DNA of 64,000 bases from Nematopogon swammerdamellus (lineage: Eukaryota > Arthropoda > Insecta > Lepidoptera > Adelidae), in contig OX336351.1 in NCBI GenBank assembly GCA_946902875.1, forward strand, positions 5,095,142-5,159,141. The letters run 5' to 3'. The position numbers were made by a program, and so were the translations under genes. Every line of letters begins with the position of its first letter. Within the stretch, counting starts at the first letter, position 1. The notes under the pieces are model-generated. The model searched no databases. It worked only from the letters and a program-made list of their open reading frames with translations, and had not been told where the DNA came from. Below are positions 10,340-20,269 of the stretch, one piece after another.

Positions 10340-11304
10340 TAGGGTTGCCATTTCGAAATTTGAAATGTCCTGACAAAAAGCCGGACATTTCAAAATAATT
10401 CCGTACATTTTTAGTCATCAAATAAAATAATAAATCCCACCAAGTAGATTATTCTAAGCAGAGATGAGACTGACTAGTTGAATTACTTGTATCTAGTAGA
10501 AATAAAATAGAAAATTATATATTGCTCCAAGAAACATTCAACAGTAACAAGCACATTAGAACATTTACTTAATACGCGTTAATACACGTAATGCGCACAT
10601 GCTAGTTAATATAAAGCCATACTCAGGGTAATATATATAAATTTATAATATATAAAAAACATAATATACAAATATATATAAGGTCTTTCAAAATTAGTTC
10701 AGAGTACGCTAAGAGGGGGTTCTGTATCGGAAATATCACTTTTGAAGAACAAAGAATTTTTTTTTTACAAAAAAATTTTTTAATGTAAAATGTAAAAAAA
10801 AATGTTTAGTAATCGTTTCAGTTTCATGCCAGGAACAAAAAAGTCTTCAAACACATAGATCTCTTTCTTTCAAAAATTGTGAAAAACCACAATTTTAGTT
10901 TTATTAGTATGGAATAGAAAGAATTTGATTTTTTTTACCAACTTACACGTATTAGTTCACAATGGTGATGAAGACTTTTTTGTTATTGTTATGAAACTGA
11001 ATCGATTAGGCTATAAAAATCAACCACCTATTTTTTTATTTAAATACATAAAAAATATTTTACATAAAAAAAAGCCCAAGGTCCAAAAACATTTATATAG
11101 GTTTTACTCCCTATATGATACAGAACCCCCCCTTAGCGTACTCTGAACTAATTTTGAAAGACCTTATATATATAGTATAATAAGGTTTAATACGTATGTT
11201 TTATTTTTATACGAAAACTTAAACATTCATTACAAAAAATTACCTAAGTCAAAAATCCGTACAAATTAAAAAGCCGTACAAATTCCGGACGAATGGTAAC
11301 CCTA
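10340..11304. mobile_element. hAT-like MITE M3, interrupted by MITE M4
   Basis: The left end TAGGGTTGCCAT and right end ATGGTAACCCTA form an inverted repeat close to the CAGGGTTGCC termini of the element at 15941. The flanks GACATCCA and GACATCAT agree in six of eight bases, fitting the 8-bp duplication of hAT elements after decay. The inside has the CCGGACATTT motifs also found in the 15941 copy. Removing the nested M4 leaves about 480 bp. Confidence 0.6.
10681..11164. mobile_element. MITE M4 with long inverted repeats, nested in M3
   Basis: The terminal inverted repeats are 48 bp with a single mismatch (10681-10728 and 11117-11164); the outer part is AGGTCTTTCAAAATTAG. The flanks on both sides are TATATA, in keeping with a TA target. 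Internal blocks are also inverted, such as CAGTTTCATGCC...AAGTCTTC against GAAGACTTT...ATGAAACTG. A 73-codon frame at 10925 lies wholly inside and is not a gene. Confidence 0.8.
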
Positions 11305-11316
11305 GACATCATCCAT

Positions 11317-11348
11317 CATGCCGCCCATACCGGGTTAGATAAAAAAAA
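11317..11348 (+). repeat. 3' fragment of SINE body B
   Basis: GCCGCCCATACCGGGTTAGAT followed by a run of A resembles the 3' end of the body-B SINE at 22150-22426 (CCACCCATACCGGATTACAT plus A-tail). Only the last 30 bases or so are present. Confidence 0.5.
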
Positions 11349-11503
11349 AAATCAATCATCATCAGACGTTTTCGTAAATTGTATTTCCGAAAGTATTTTG
11401 CCTGGCTCTTTACGGTATTCGTTCAAAGGTAAGTGCGACTAAACGAGTTACAGTGTGGACATATCTCAAATCAAGTTCTTAGAGCGGTCGCCTCTGCTTT
11501 TTA

Positions 11504-11539
11504 ACCCCCGACGAAAAAAACGGAGGGGTGTTATAAGTT

Positions 11540-11580
<41 letters not shown>

Positions 11581-11970
11581 TGTCTGTGGCATCGTAGCTC
11601 CCAAACGGACGGACCGATTTGGATGCGGTTTTTTTTATTAGGAAGCTTGTTTAATCGGGATGGTTCTTAGCTATGTTTGTAATCAAGTAATCAAGTAATT
11701 AAGTAATAAAAAAATTAATTATGTTAAAAAGTGGACCGATTTTCATGCGGTTTTTTTAAAAAAGCTTTAAATAAAAGTTAAATTACAAATTTAAAAAACC
11801 CCCGACCCTTAAAAAGTCAAAAATAATTTTCGTTTACTCACTTAAAGGAGTCGGGGGACCGCTAAGTAAATAAAATATAATAACTCCGAGCTGCGCGGGA
11901 ATTTACTTAGCGGTCTACCGACTCCTTTAAGTGAGTAAACGAAAATTATTTTTGACTTTTTATGTCTTAT
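11504..11970 (+). mobile_element. Foldback element N, copy 1, with a (GT)n tract
   Basis: Starts TTAACCCCCGACGAAAAAA, then a (GT)n run at about 11545-11578, a TCTGTCTGTGGCATCGTAGC block, and a hairpin. The hairpin arms are 11811-11871 and 11901-11961. They pair almost perfectly, including the copy-specific bases AATTTTCG and TTTACTCACTTAAAG. The expected final bases (GGGTCGGGGGTTTTTTAA) are missing from the right end. The inverted CCCCCGAC ends and possible TTAA edges suggest a non-autonomous DNA element; the class is unproved. Confidence 0.75.
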
Positions 11971-12420
11971 ACAAATGGTGGCCATTACTGTGGCCCCGTC
12001 CCACCCCGTCCACACCCCGTCCGCACCCGACAAGTCACTGAGCAGCCTCGCATTGTCAGTTTTTGGCTTTCCTTTATATTTATTGTCAGGTATAGTATAG
12101 ATTCTGCGAAAGCTAAATCTGAAAATTGTGTATTATATTTTAATAAAGTATTGATATTCACCAATATTCTGGGGTATTCAATTATAATGGAGTAGATATT
12201 AAAAAAATGGGTAGTATTCTGCTCTAAAATTACAGAAATCTGAACATATAATTTATTATAGGAAAATAAGCCAGTTACCTAGGTCAGTTGCCTTACAGGG
12301 CAATAACCTCACCAATTGGATGAAAGAAAGTTATGAAGTATGTACTTACCTAAAATGTTGTTTCTATTTTTATTTATTGTTTTTCTTCAAAATTGTTATT
12401 TTGTATTACTGTTGTGTTTT
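11971..12420. other. Unassigned AT-rich DNA
   Basis: No coding signal, tandem repeat or terminal inverted repeat is recognised here. Confidence 0.4.
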
Positions 12421-12424
12421 ATCT

Positions 12425-12725
12425 TCATATTTTTTTTATTGTTTATTGTTTATTGATCTTTCATATGGAAGTTAGACTGCACTCGAACTTGTCAAAGTTT
12501 GTTCTATCCGGTTCGATTACACCCACGAAGAAGAACCGACACGAAACTTCGCAGGGTATTTATTTTGATATACATATTTTTACAAGTGATTTAGTTAGTG
12601 ACTAGCCACGTAATAACTCGGCTTACAGTCTATCGAAAACACGGCTTGAGAGCAAGATTAACTATTTTGCTGGGAGTTCTAACTACAAAGACTTATTAAT
12701 TAAGTGTATCATGTGTAAAGAGCCT
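12425..12725 (+). repeat. Dispersed repeat I (LINE 3' region candidate)
   Basis: Contains GTTAGACTGCACTCGAACTT, GTTCTATCCGGTTCGATTAC and ACGAAGAAGAACCGAC, then AACTTCGCAGGGTAT. The same order appears at 61130-61440, 42095-42290 and, reversed and partial, 25100-25250. In two places a reverse LINE ORF2 tail follows closely, so it may belong to, or be a preferred partner of, that LINE family. Confidence 0.55.
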
Positions 12726-12729
12726 TTAA

Positions 12730-12962
12730 AGCCCGACATCTGACGCCGAGACACTAATAAGGTGTCTAACGACGCCAATGAACATTCGGTCGTATGCGGG
12801 GTTTACGAATGCCATGACGGCCTGACAGGTCACATTCACGCCCCTCTTGAACGACCCTAGACTGCACTTGCGGGGAAATATATGGGCAGGGAGAGCGTTC
12901 CAGAGTTTACCGGTTCTGTGATGATCTGCAGAACCGATTGAGCGTGTAGGGATGCAATCCAA
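12730..12962 (-). pseudogene. LINE ORF2 C-terminal fragment, reverse
   Basis: On the - strand the frame reads HRTGKLWNALPAHIFPRK then SFKRGVN, the same C-terminal LINE pattern as at 9036-9352, followed by a short 3' tail towards 12730. It is 5'-truncated near 12962. Confidence 0.65.
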
Positions 12963-12998
12963 TAAATGGTTATGTTATTTTATGTTACCGATAAATGT

Positions 12999-13474
12999 AC
13001 CGTGTGGGGCCGGTACCACAGATTACTTAATAGTTACTTCGTAACAGATAAATCACTCCATAGAAAAAGTTCCATACCTTCGGCTTGAATAGCCTACTGT
13101 TTTACTCGCCAATCGCTGCGTACGAAAATGTACCTAAACGATCGAGTGTAAAGTGATTATAGCCGGTACTTTAAAAGAATAGCCCCTCTGCATCTCTCCC
13201 CGTATATGTTGTAAAAAGCTACTAAGGGATATTACTCCCTTCTTATATTACTAGGTGGTAGGGTTTAACCCATCCGGGTTGGTACCACCGCACTGAATGA
13301 AAGGTCGGTCGAAATGGCTATGTAAAAAGTTTGTGTTTTCCATCCAGTTCAGTGTAGCCGGCACGACCGAAAAGAAGCACTGACGTGGCACCAAGTTCAC
13401 CCGGTGTTATTGGCTGACATCACGGATGTTGTAGGTGATGTAGCCAACCGTGTCAGTTTCCATAAAAAAAAAAA
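12999..13474 (+). repeat. SINE: head 1 plus body A, interrupted by MITE F
   Basis: Starts ACCGTGTGGGGCCGGTAC, is interrupted at 13017-13161, and resumes GCCGGTACTTTAAAAG. It then runs through the ACTAGGTGGTAGGG block, TCCAGTTCAGTGTAGCCGG and GATGTTGTAGGTGATGTAGC to an A-run at 13464-13474. The family is non-coding, and an A-tail indicates LINE-assisted mobility. Confidence 0.8.
13017..13161. mobile_element. MITE F inserted in a SINE, 8-bp target duplication
   Basis: 145 bp, CACAGATTAC...GTGATTATA, flanked by perfect copies of GCCGGTAC (13009-13016 and 13162-13169). The uninterrupted SINE has this sequence once, so the duplication is certain. Eight bases fits a hAT-type element. Relatives lie at 39776-39923 (reverse) and 59192-59335, both joined to extra GC-rich DNA on one side. 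Confidence 0.82.
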
Positions 13475-13999
13475 GAAAATACCATACTGGTTTTGTAGAG
13501 AGGAAAACATTTAAACTTATTTCTGCCACATTCATAAAATATCATCATGTATGTCTGCCAATGCAGGCAGTTGCGTTAGGTCAGTCAGGCAGGTGCAAAG
13601 GAAAGCCACTCCACGATTCACAAAAATTCATACTGAGATGAGTAATACGACATACCTAACGCTAAATAGATTCGTTTAATCAGGACATATTAAAAATGTA
13701 TCAAAGCGCTTTACACGAGATTGGAATGAGTGAAGTTCTACGTTCCTTAAAATGGGGATTTTAGTTAAATTTAATTCGAAGATAAAAGCAATTTGATAAA
13801 TTCAACGAAAAAAAAAACGAAATACAAAGGAAGCGAAAATTCAATTAAGGCCTGATAAACGACGAAAGCATTTATTTTCCTTAGTGAGTAGGTAAATAAT
13901 TAAATTATACAAAAGGACTTTTGTGTCGGACTTCTGTATAAAAAAAAGCTTCAATTTGATGTATCAACACTATCATTATAGTGAACATTTCTTACATGT
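13475..13999. other. Unassigned DNA
   Basis: No gene or repeat recognised. A-runs and AT-rich sequence dominate from 13740. Confidence 0.4.
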
Positions 14000-14172
14000 T
14001 TTCTTTTCTTGAATAAAAGTTAAATTACAAATTAAAAAAACCCCGACCCTTGAAAAGTCACAAATAAGTTCCGTTTATTTACTTAAAGGAGTCGGGGGAC
14101 CGCTAAGTAAAATAAAATATAAAAACTCAGAGCTGCGCGGGTATTTCCTTAGCGGTCCCCCGACTCCTTTAT
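14000..14172 (+). mobile_element. Foldback element N, truncated copy
   Basis: AAAACCCCGACCCTTGAAAA through GGAGTCGGGGGACCGCTAAG, a spacer with AGCTGCGCGGG, then CTTAGCGGTCCCCCGACTCC. The right arm stops after about 25 bp, and the (GT)n portion is absent. Confidence 0.65.
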
Positions 14173-14189
14173 AATAAAAAAAACATATT

Positions 14190-14288
14190 TACATCATCAT
14201 CATCATCAGCCTGTATCGGTCCACTGCTGGACATAGGCCTCTCCCAAGGCACGCCACCACACGCATACATACATACATACATACATAT
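14190..14288 (-). repeat. RTE-type LINE 3' tip, reverse, with adjacent (CATA)n
   Basis: On the - strand the last part of the RTE tail (GGAGAGGCCTATGTCCAGC...CCGATACAGGCTGATGATG) ends in (TGA)n, seen here as CATCATCATC at 14193. A (CATA)n microsatellite follows at about 14263-14287. Confidence 0.7.
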
Positions 14289-14413
14289 GACACGCTGCAT
14301 CATGCAGGGAGAGATGCAGTGGGGCTATTCTTTTTAGGTACGCAAATCTAAGAAATAGCAAACGAATTACAGCAAAAATGCATGATGCAGTAATGCAGTA
14401 TGCAGTACATTGT

Positions 14414-14721
14414 ACCGTGTGGGGCAGGTACTTTAAAAGAATAGCCCCACTGCATCTCTCCCCGTGTATGTCGTAAAAGGCGACTAACGGATAAGACTCC
14501 CTTCTTATATACTAGGTGGTAGGGGTTAACCCGCCCGGCTTGGTACCACAGCATTGAATGAAAGGTCGGTCGAAACGGCTATGTGAACAGTTTGTGTTTT
14601 CCGTCCAGTTCAGTGTAGCCGGCACGACCGAAGGGAAGTGAGCACTGACGTGACGTTATGGGCTGAAATCACGGATGTTGTAGGTGATGTAGCCAACCGT
14701 GTCAGTTACCGTAAAAAAAAA
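14414..14721 (+). repeat. SINE: head 1 plus body A
   Basis: A complete-looking copy of about 308 bp from ACCGTGTGGGGCAGGTAC to an A-run at 14713-14721. It has all the diagnostic blocks of the family, with some small deletions around 14650. Confidence 0.82.
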
Positions 14722-15527
14722 GCCACAGTTGCACTCCGGGGTGCCGGCAGAAGTGAAAACTTTTTGTATTTCCGAAAATAATTCTTAGGTATAAAAAAAA
14801 CTAAACACCCTTAAAAAAATTTAAACACCGTAACATTGCTTAAAAAGTAAAAATAAATTGAGGGATTCGAACCCATGGTTAAAAAATACAAATCCTACAT
14901 TCTTACCATTGAGCCACGAACTCACATAAACTACCAAACGAATATCGGATTCCCTTGATTCGCTTTCGGCGTTACTGTCACTGAGAGACGAACAGAATTG
15001 ATCCCGAGCCATCGTAACTTAACCCTTAATGAAGTGACTTAAGGTTGCATTTTAAATAATAAAAATAAATCTTTCGCTTTTCGAGATCTGTCGCGAGTCT
15101 AACATTTTTTACCCACCTAAAAAAGTGCCAAGCGCCGCTAAAGAAGTTTTCACTTCAAAAAATTCAAGACTTTTGTGTCCGATAATATTAGACCAATGGA
15201 CACGCAGCCTATGTAGGTGCTACAGTGAAGGAAACACCCTCCACCGCCAGGGAATAGATGAGTTTCGCTATTCTTCCACGAAATCCCTCAAAGCGGTCAG
15301 GTTGGTATGTAAATCAGGCGACTTGGCCCCGCTCCAAAACTCTTCGTCCATGTTTCATTTATTGAAATAAGGTGCCTCATTTGCAAATGATTTAATTTAT
15401 GGCTATATTCTCCGGGGCCATTCGCCGTGAAACATCTTTCAATGTGATCCGGTACATGCAAAGATTTTGCTTGTTTGCATAGTCCGGTCTATGTTTTGTT
15501 GGAAGTGCGTTTAGAGTTTAGGAAAGT
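14722..15527. other. Unassigned DNA around a tRNA-like relic
   Basis: Apart from the tRNA-like sequence near 14860-14935, annotated separately, I see no gene. Short open frames at 15125 show no recognisable domain. Confidence 0.4.
14858..14925 (-). repeat. tRNA-derived relic with A and B boxes
   Basis: On the - strand, TGGCTCAATGG (14906-14916) matches the Pol III A box and GGTTCGAATCC (14863-14873) matches the B box exactly, 32 nt apart. The cloverleaf does not close: the acceptor and T stems have several mismatches. This is a tRNA pseudogene or the head of an old SINE, not a working tRNA gene. Confidence 0.6.
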
Positions 15528-15608
15528 ACTGTGTGGGGCCGGTACTTAAAAAGAATGGCCCCACTGCATCTCTCCCCGTGCATCTCGTAAAAAACGACTA
15601 AGGGATAT
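15528..15608 (+). repeat. SINE head 1, truncated
   Basis: ACTGTGTGGGGCCGGTACTT through GACTAAGGGATATT is the first 80 bp or so of the head-1 SINE, ending where a LINE tail begins. Confidence 0.7.
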
Positions 15609-15626
15609 TTTTTTATTTAAACCGTT

Positions 15627-15905
15627 ATGTCTCTCGGCACAGCCGCACTGGTGGCTGTGCCGAGAGACCAATGGTGCAGTCGACAGAGCCAAAATCACCT
15701 TTCATCGCGAAACCACGCTCAGTTAGGTGCCATGCCAGCATATTTGCGGACTGTTGCTAGGTTGTCTAGCCCGTTAATACGACGCTTGAAGTCACCCAGG
15801 TTAAATTCAGGAAATACACTCGCCGGAAGACAGTTCCACACTCTAGCGGTGCGACAGAGAAACGATTTAGAGAATGTCAACAACAAAAGGGTGCTGAGTC
15901 TCTCT
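15627..15905 (-). pseudogene. LINE ORF2 C-terminal fragment with 3' hairpin, reverse
   Basis: The - strand reads FSKSFLCRTARVWNCLPASV followed by FNLGDFKRRINGLDNL and a stop after AGMAPN, the C-terminus of a non-LTR reverse transcriptase with the TARxWNxLP motif. Its 3' end at 15630-15667 forms a perfect 15-bp hairpin, TCTCTCGGCACAGCC against GGCTGTGCCGAGAGA. Relatives occur at 19.4, 20.1, 26.9, 29.5, 36.8, 43.9, 57.8 and 58.7 kb. Confidence 0.72.
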
Positions 15906-15940
15906 GCGACGAGTCATGCGGAGATAGGACGGGTGGCAGG

Positions 15941-16292
15941 CAGGGTTGCCAGATGGTTCAGTTGAAAAAACCGGACATTCTTCATCAAAGGGCCTTGGAC
16001 TTTTCAGGTACAAAATTAAAGTTGATTTTATGTACCAAATGTTTCATGACATTTACTTTTGAAAATAGATGGGAGATAGAGTATACATAAAAGGATTGAA
16101 TTGATTGCGAACTTACTGAAAAATCGAAGAACACAGTAATATTAGTATTAAAATGTTCTGAAAAAGTAAATATTTGCGTTATATGAAGGAAAACTGGACA
16201 TTTTGGTGTCCGGTTTTTCATTATTTTGGAGACCGGACACAAGCCTCAAAAACCGGACTGTCCGGTCCAAAACCGGACATCTGGCAACCCTG
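15941..16292. mobile_element. hAT-type MITE M5 with perfect 8-bp duplication
   Basis: 352 bp with CAGGGTTGCCAGATG at the left and CATCTGGCAACCCTG at the right, flanked by GTGGCAGG at 15933-15940 and again at 16293-16300. The 8-bp duplication and CAGGG termini fit hAT. The inside has repeated CCGGACA and TCCGGTTTT motifs and no transposase. Confidence 0.88.
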
Positions 16293-16300
16293 GTGGCAGG

Positions 16301-16862
16301 GAATAAGGGCAAGATGCCGTGCTAAAGGGCGACAGGATAACCTCTCACCTGGGAGCGGTCCTTCCACCGAGTCGTGCAGCGGGTGGGTCTTAGTATGAGT
16401 ACTTACATTACTTGCTGCTTGATAGCTGTTACGGTTAATGTGTCCGTAACGACGTGATACGTCAAAGAACTAAGGTAGTCGACATTGCTAAGAAAATAAG
16501 CAAGCTGAAGTGGCAGTGGGCTGGGCACATCTGTCGCAGACCCGACAACCGATGGGGTAGACGGGTGCTCGAATGGAGGCCACGTACAAGCAAACGTAGC
16601 GTGGGACGCCCCCCGGCTAGGTGGACAGATGACCTAAAAAAGGTAGCCGGGAGTGGATGGATGAGAAGAGCGGAAGACCGCGCGTGGTGGCGTGCCTTGG
16701 GAGAGGCCTATGTCCAGCAGTGGACCGATACAGGCTGATGATGATAGCTGTTATCTTGTTTGTACGAATACTTGCTGAACGTGGTGGTCGGTGTTGTGCT
16801 GTAATTTACAAGAGTACCTGCAGCACAACTCCGTTTACTCTGCTTACCCCGATTGTCGGGAT
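16301..16862 (+). repeat. SINE body C, interrupted by an RTE LINE
   Basis: AAGATGCCGTGCTAAAGGGC to TTGCTGCTTGATAGCTGTTA, then after the insertion TCTTGTTTGTACGAATAC, GTGGTGGTCGGTGTTGTGCT and CCCGATTGTCGGGATATAGC. Other body-C copies are at 19.2, 20.6, 27.2, 41.5, 47.6/55.6 and 62.7 kb; several of them carry head 1. Confidence 0.75.
16432..16742 (+). mobile_element. 5'-truncated RTE-type LINE, 3' end, with target duplication
   Basis: The open frame 16454-16738 gives VVDIAKKISKLKWQWAGHI and GWMRRAEDRAWWRALGEAYV and stops after QQWTDTG. This is the C-terminus of the endonuclease/reverse-transcriptase of the RTE LINEs that are common in Lepidoptera. It ends in TGATGA. The duplication GATAGCTGTTA is present at 16421-16431 and 16743-16753. 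The frame is intact but covers only about the last 95 residues, so it cannot act alone. Confidence 0.85.
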
Positions 16863-16995
16863 ATAGCGTATGTAGGTATTTATATATGACATTTGATATA
16901 AGTTTTATTGTAGAGTTTAACTTAGTAAGGTTTATAATATGGGTTTCATAATCGAATTGACTCTCACAATACTACCATCTTTTATGTACATACAA

Positions 16996-17212
16996 GCTGT
17001 GCCCGCGGCTCCGCCCGCTCTCATATTTCACTTCGCTGCTAACCTCATAAGCCATTTAGCGTGATAGTAAGTAGCCTATAGTTGATGGGAAGAATCAAGC
17101 TATCTGTAGAATTTTGTTTTATTAAAATCGGTTTAGTGGTTCTCGAGTTATAAGCGGACAGACAGACACTCAGACAGACAGAAAGCAGACGTTGGATTTT
17201 ATTATAGGTAAG
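16996..17212 (+). repeat. Dispersed repeat L (GTGCCCGCGGCTCCGCCCGC type)
   Basis: Starts GCTGTGCCCGCGGCTCCGCC, passes AAAATCGGTTTAGTGGTTCT and a run of CAGACAGACAG, and ends TATTATAGGTAAGGA. This layout is widespread in lepidopteran genomes; its class is not clear to me. Confidence 0.5.
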
Positions 17213-18674
17213 GAAGGATTATGTTAAGTTGATGAAACGAGATCTACAAGTAAAAATTTCGTGCACGAGCTCAAGTAAATATTTATAGAAAACACTAGAG
17301 TCACTTGCTTATTTTCATATTTTGTAATTTAAACAATTTTAATAATAAAATTCCTCTCTCAGTACGACTCCCGACATTCCGAAACACTTAAATCATTTAC
17401 ATTTTCCAAACTTAAATCCCTGCATTTTAATACTTACTATTCCCCGTCTGGAATTCCGTTTGAAATCTTGAAATCTCTGGACGTTGGCTGTAGGAGTGAA
17501 GTGGCGGGATCTGAGGGAGGATAGAGGGGGTGTTACCAACGGAATAAAGATAAATATAATCTGTATGGAAGTGGCTAACGATTATTTGAATATATGTGTT
17601 TTAAAATTTTTTTTGGTGTAATAATAGGTGTCAATTAAAAAAAATATATTCACAGATCTCATGCATTACATGACCTTCGGGTACATCGAAAATGACTTTT
17701 AGGGCGTATTCAAATATAAAAAATATATAAATTTTGAAAAATAAAAATAAATTGTAAAAAAAAAATTAAATTAGAATTATGAATTATTTTTGAAGTATTT
17801 CGTATTTCACTACTCACACTGCAAGATAAAGACGACTATGGTAACTCGCGTAACGGAAAATTTAAAAATAATCATACTCCCAAATTTTAACTCTTTTAAA
17901 AAAAATCAAAAAAGACATCCCCAGATATTGAGTCAATCTCCAATATAAAAATATAAAAGTTTAAAATATATAATTTAGAAATATTTTTAAAAATGCCATT
18001 TTTAAACCCTCTAGTAACGGCTATTTTAGCGTTTTTTTGCGATTTTCTCAAAAACTTTTTAAATTTTGTTTTTCACCATCTTGTAGCCTTCGTAGATGCG
18101 CGTCATTTGATATCCTAAATATTCACGTAGCCTTAAAAGTCACAACACCAGGGCGAATTCGCACTCTCGCTGGAAATCGGGGACTATACTGAAGCGATCG
18201 AAAAGACATTTTCAATGTCAACACACCCATTTAGGCCCATCCACGCTCATCAATCAAGGACAAAACTGCAAACTTTGACAGCTCCGCGAGCAAATCTAGT
18301 ATTCGCAGTTGTTCTGTGGCTTGGACAGACCTAAGACTTTGGCTTTGGTCTGTTGGCTCAGAGCCAAGACCCCTCTATGTTTATGTAACAGCTACGTATG
18401 GAAGCAATCCGTCCGTTGGGAAAGGATTAAAATTGTTTTATATTTACTTTGCGGAACCTCTTTTCAGAAATGTTGTTGCGCAGAGGTTTTGAAAACGTGC
18501 GATTTGTTTTTTTCACTTTCATATGGTTTTCTTTTTGTGTCTTTGTCATTATTAAATTGTATATCCACCGGGTTGGCTGAAAGGTAACAAGTCCGCCCTT
18601 ATCACACACTGCGATTCCGTAGGGATGTCGGCTCCCTAAGTGTCTTCTATCGCTTATTCCATGGGGAGTGCTCG
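17213..18674. other. Unassigned AT-rich DNA
   Basis: 17590-18110 is extremely AT-rich with long A and T runs. I find no inverted ends or coding. A fragment near 18640-18690 (TTATTCCATGGGGAGTGCTC) resembles LINE sequence at 31680. Confidence 0.4.
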
Positions 18675-18811
18675 GAGAGACCGTGGTTTGGATCCCACGT
18701 AAAACTGTAGGTCCCTTCGATTCTCACCTTACTAGGTGGTAGGTTTTATCCCGCCAGGTTGCTTCCACCGCACTGAATGAAACGTCAGTCGAAAGGGCTA
18801 TGTAAATAGTC
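18675..18811 (+). repeat. SINE fragment: shared junction plus start of body A
   Basis: GTGGTTTGGATCCCACGTAA, AACTGTAGGTCCCTTC and TTACTAGGTGGTAGG lead into the first part of body A, then it stops at TATGTAAATAGT. The preceding sequence is not head 1, so it shows the junction used by the 5S-like and tRNA-like heads. Confidence 0.6.
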
Positions 18812-18814
18812 GGC

Positions 18815-18985
18815 CATAATAACACCATATTCTGTGAAAATTTCAACGGGCTACCTATTACGGTTCAAGAGATACCGCCCTCGGTCAGACAGACAGACAG
18901 ACGACGACGTAAGCCTACGCAGTCTGTCTGTCTGTCTGGGGTCTATAATAGGGTCCGGTACGACAGATACGGAACCCTAAAAATT
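18815..18985 (-). repeat. Dispersed repeat E fragment
   Basis: ATTCTGTGAAAATTTCAACG, CAGACAGACAGACAG and GGGTCCGGTACGACAGATAC match parts of the longer repeat E at 40046-40440 and 58812-59167. Confidence 0.55.
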
Positions 18986-19196
18986 ACAAACAATTATTTA
19001 GAAGCCAGCATTTCACAGGTAAAACGCATTTTCGAGAATCTGACGTCAAATTATAAACAAGAACAAAAGTTTCGCTTAAAACCTCTGACCAACTTTTCGC
19101 AAGAGCTTTCGTTGTTAGCAACCGGACTGTCATAGAATTCAGAAGTAAGGAATTGGTATTGTCATGCCTTGCCTACAGTTAACTACGTACATACAT

Positions 19197-19295
19197 ACGA
19201 CCATCGGGGTAAGCAGAGTAATCGGTGTTGTGCTGCAAGAAATCGGGCTAATTACAGCACAACACTGACCATAACGTTCAGCAAAATTATGGTGA
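19197..19295 (-). repeat. SINE body C fragment, reverse
   Basis: CGGGGTAAGCAGAGTAATCG, GTGTTGTGCTGCAAG and ATTACAGCACAACACTGACC: the 3' part of body C on the - strand. It preserves the uninterrupted AGCAGAGTAATCGG that the second BEL element hit elsewhere. Confidence 0.7.
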
Positions 19296-19324
19296 ATAAA
19301 CATATTTTCTTTTCTTTTTCAAAA

Positions 19325-19440
19325 TATTGGAGCGCCTCTCCGAGCGTGGTTTCGCGAGGAGTGGTGTTATTGGCTGTGGCTGATCTTCCGTTGAAGTTTT
19401 GGGCACAGCCACCCGTGCCGGCTGTCTATAAAATAAAATT
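19325..19440 (+). repeat. LINE 3' tail fragment
   Basis: GAGCGTGGTTTCGCGAGGAG through GGGCACAGCCACCCGTGCCG is the 3' untranslated tail that follows the TARxWNxLP LINE ORF elsewhere, here on the + strand and ending in A-rich DNA. Confidence 0.6.
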
Positions 19441-19476
19441 ATCAACCATATATGATACCACACGAAGATAATTACT

Positions 19477-19611
19477 CCGTCCAGTTCAGTGTAGCCGGCA
19501 CGGCCGAAGGGAAGCACTGACGTGGCACCAAGTTCACTCGGTGTTATGGGCTGACATACGGATGTTGTAGGTGATGTAGCCAACAACCGTGTCAGTTTCC
19601 ATAAAAAAAAA
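19477..19611 (+). repeat. SINE body A, 3' half
   Basis: CGTCCAGTTCAGTGTAGCCG to GTGTCAGTTTCCAT and an A-run, truncated at the 5' side. Confidence 0.75.
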
Positions 19612-20084
19612 CCTCAACACTCATATACCGCTTCCATACTCTTCGATTTCTTCGCCGACCATCGTCCTTTCTTAGGCCGGCGGAGTTCGTTCGGGGCGTA
19701 TATATGGTATGATTTATACCACAATTATTGTAATGGGGAGAAAGTTCCCAGTTCAAAAGGCCCACGGATAAGCCACCGTTTCAACGGGGAATAGGCCATC
19801 TCAACGGGCTCACGGCCTATAAGTCACGAGAGGAGCCATTCATCACGTTTAGGTAAATAAAATGCGGATCTTTGTGTTGCCTCGTATTTGCCGCCAAGTG
19901 AAACGATTTGAGAGCTCTCACTGTTGGCGTGTTTGCTTTGGATATCCAAGGGTTTGAGAAGTTCACAGTGTTTCTTGGAAGGTTACTGAAACTAACAATT
20001 TTTGTTCTGAATTCAGCCTGAATAAAGAAGTAACGTTTGCGAACAGACTAGGTAATTCGCGAATCTATTTTTGATATATGAAAA
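19612..20084. other. Unassigned DNA
   Basis: No gene, inverted repeat or known repeat body recognised. Confidence 0.35.
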
Positions 20085-20260
20085 CCAGCATGGGTAGCTG
20101 TGCCGAAGGACAACAGGTGCAGTAGACGGAGCAAAAAACCTCTCCTCGCGAAACCACGCTCCATGAGATGCCATGCCAGCAGATTTAAGCACTCTAATGT
20201 TCCAATGCGATTTTACAACGTCTAAGCGTCTTCTAAGTCTAAAATTTACATAGCCGTTTC
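20085..20260 (-). repeat. LINE 3' tail, reverse
   Basis: CAGCATGGGTAGCTGTGCCG to CTCCTCGCGAAACCACGCTC to TGCCATGCCAGCAGATTT is the reverse of the LINE 3' tail and extreme C-terminus seen at 15627-15905. Confidence 0.6.
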
Positions 20261-20269
20261 GACCAAAGT

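Noticed and set aside
10925..11146. 73-codon frame
   Set aside because: Lies wholly inside palindromic MITE M4.
15627..15965. 112-codon + strand frame
   Set aside because: It is antisense to a LINE ORF2 C-terminus and runs into a hAT MITE.
18815..18985. Promoter-like GA/CT tracts (CAGACAGACAG)
   Set aside because: They are the internal simple repeat of dispersed repeat E, present in several copies.
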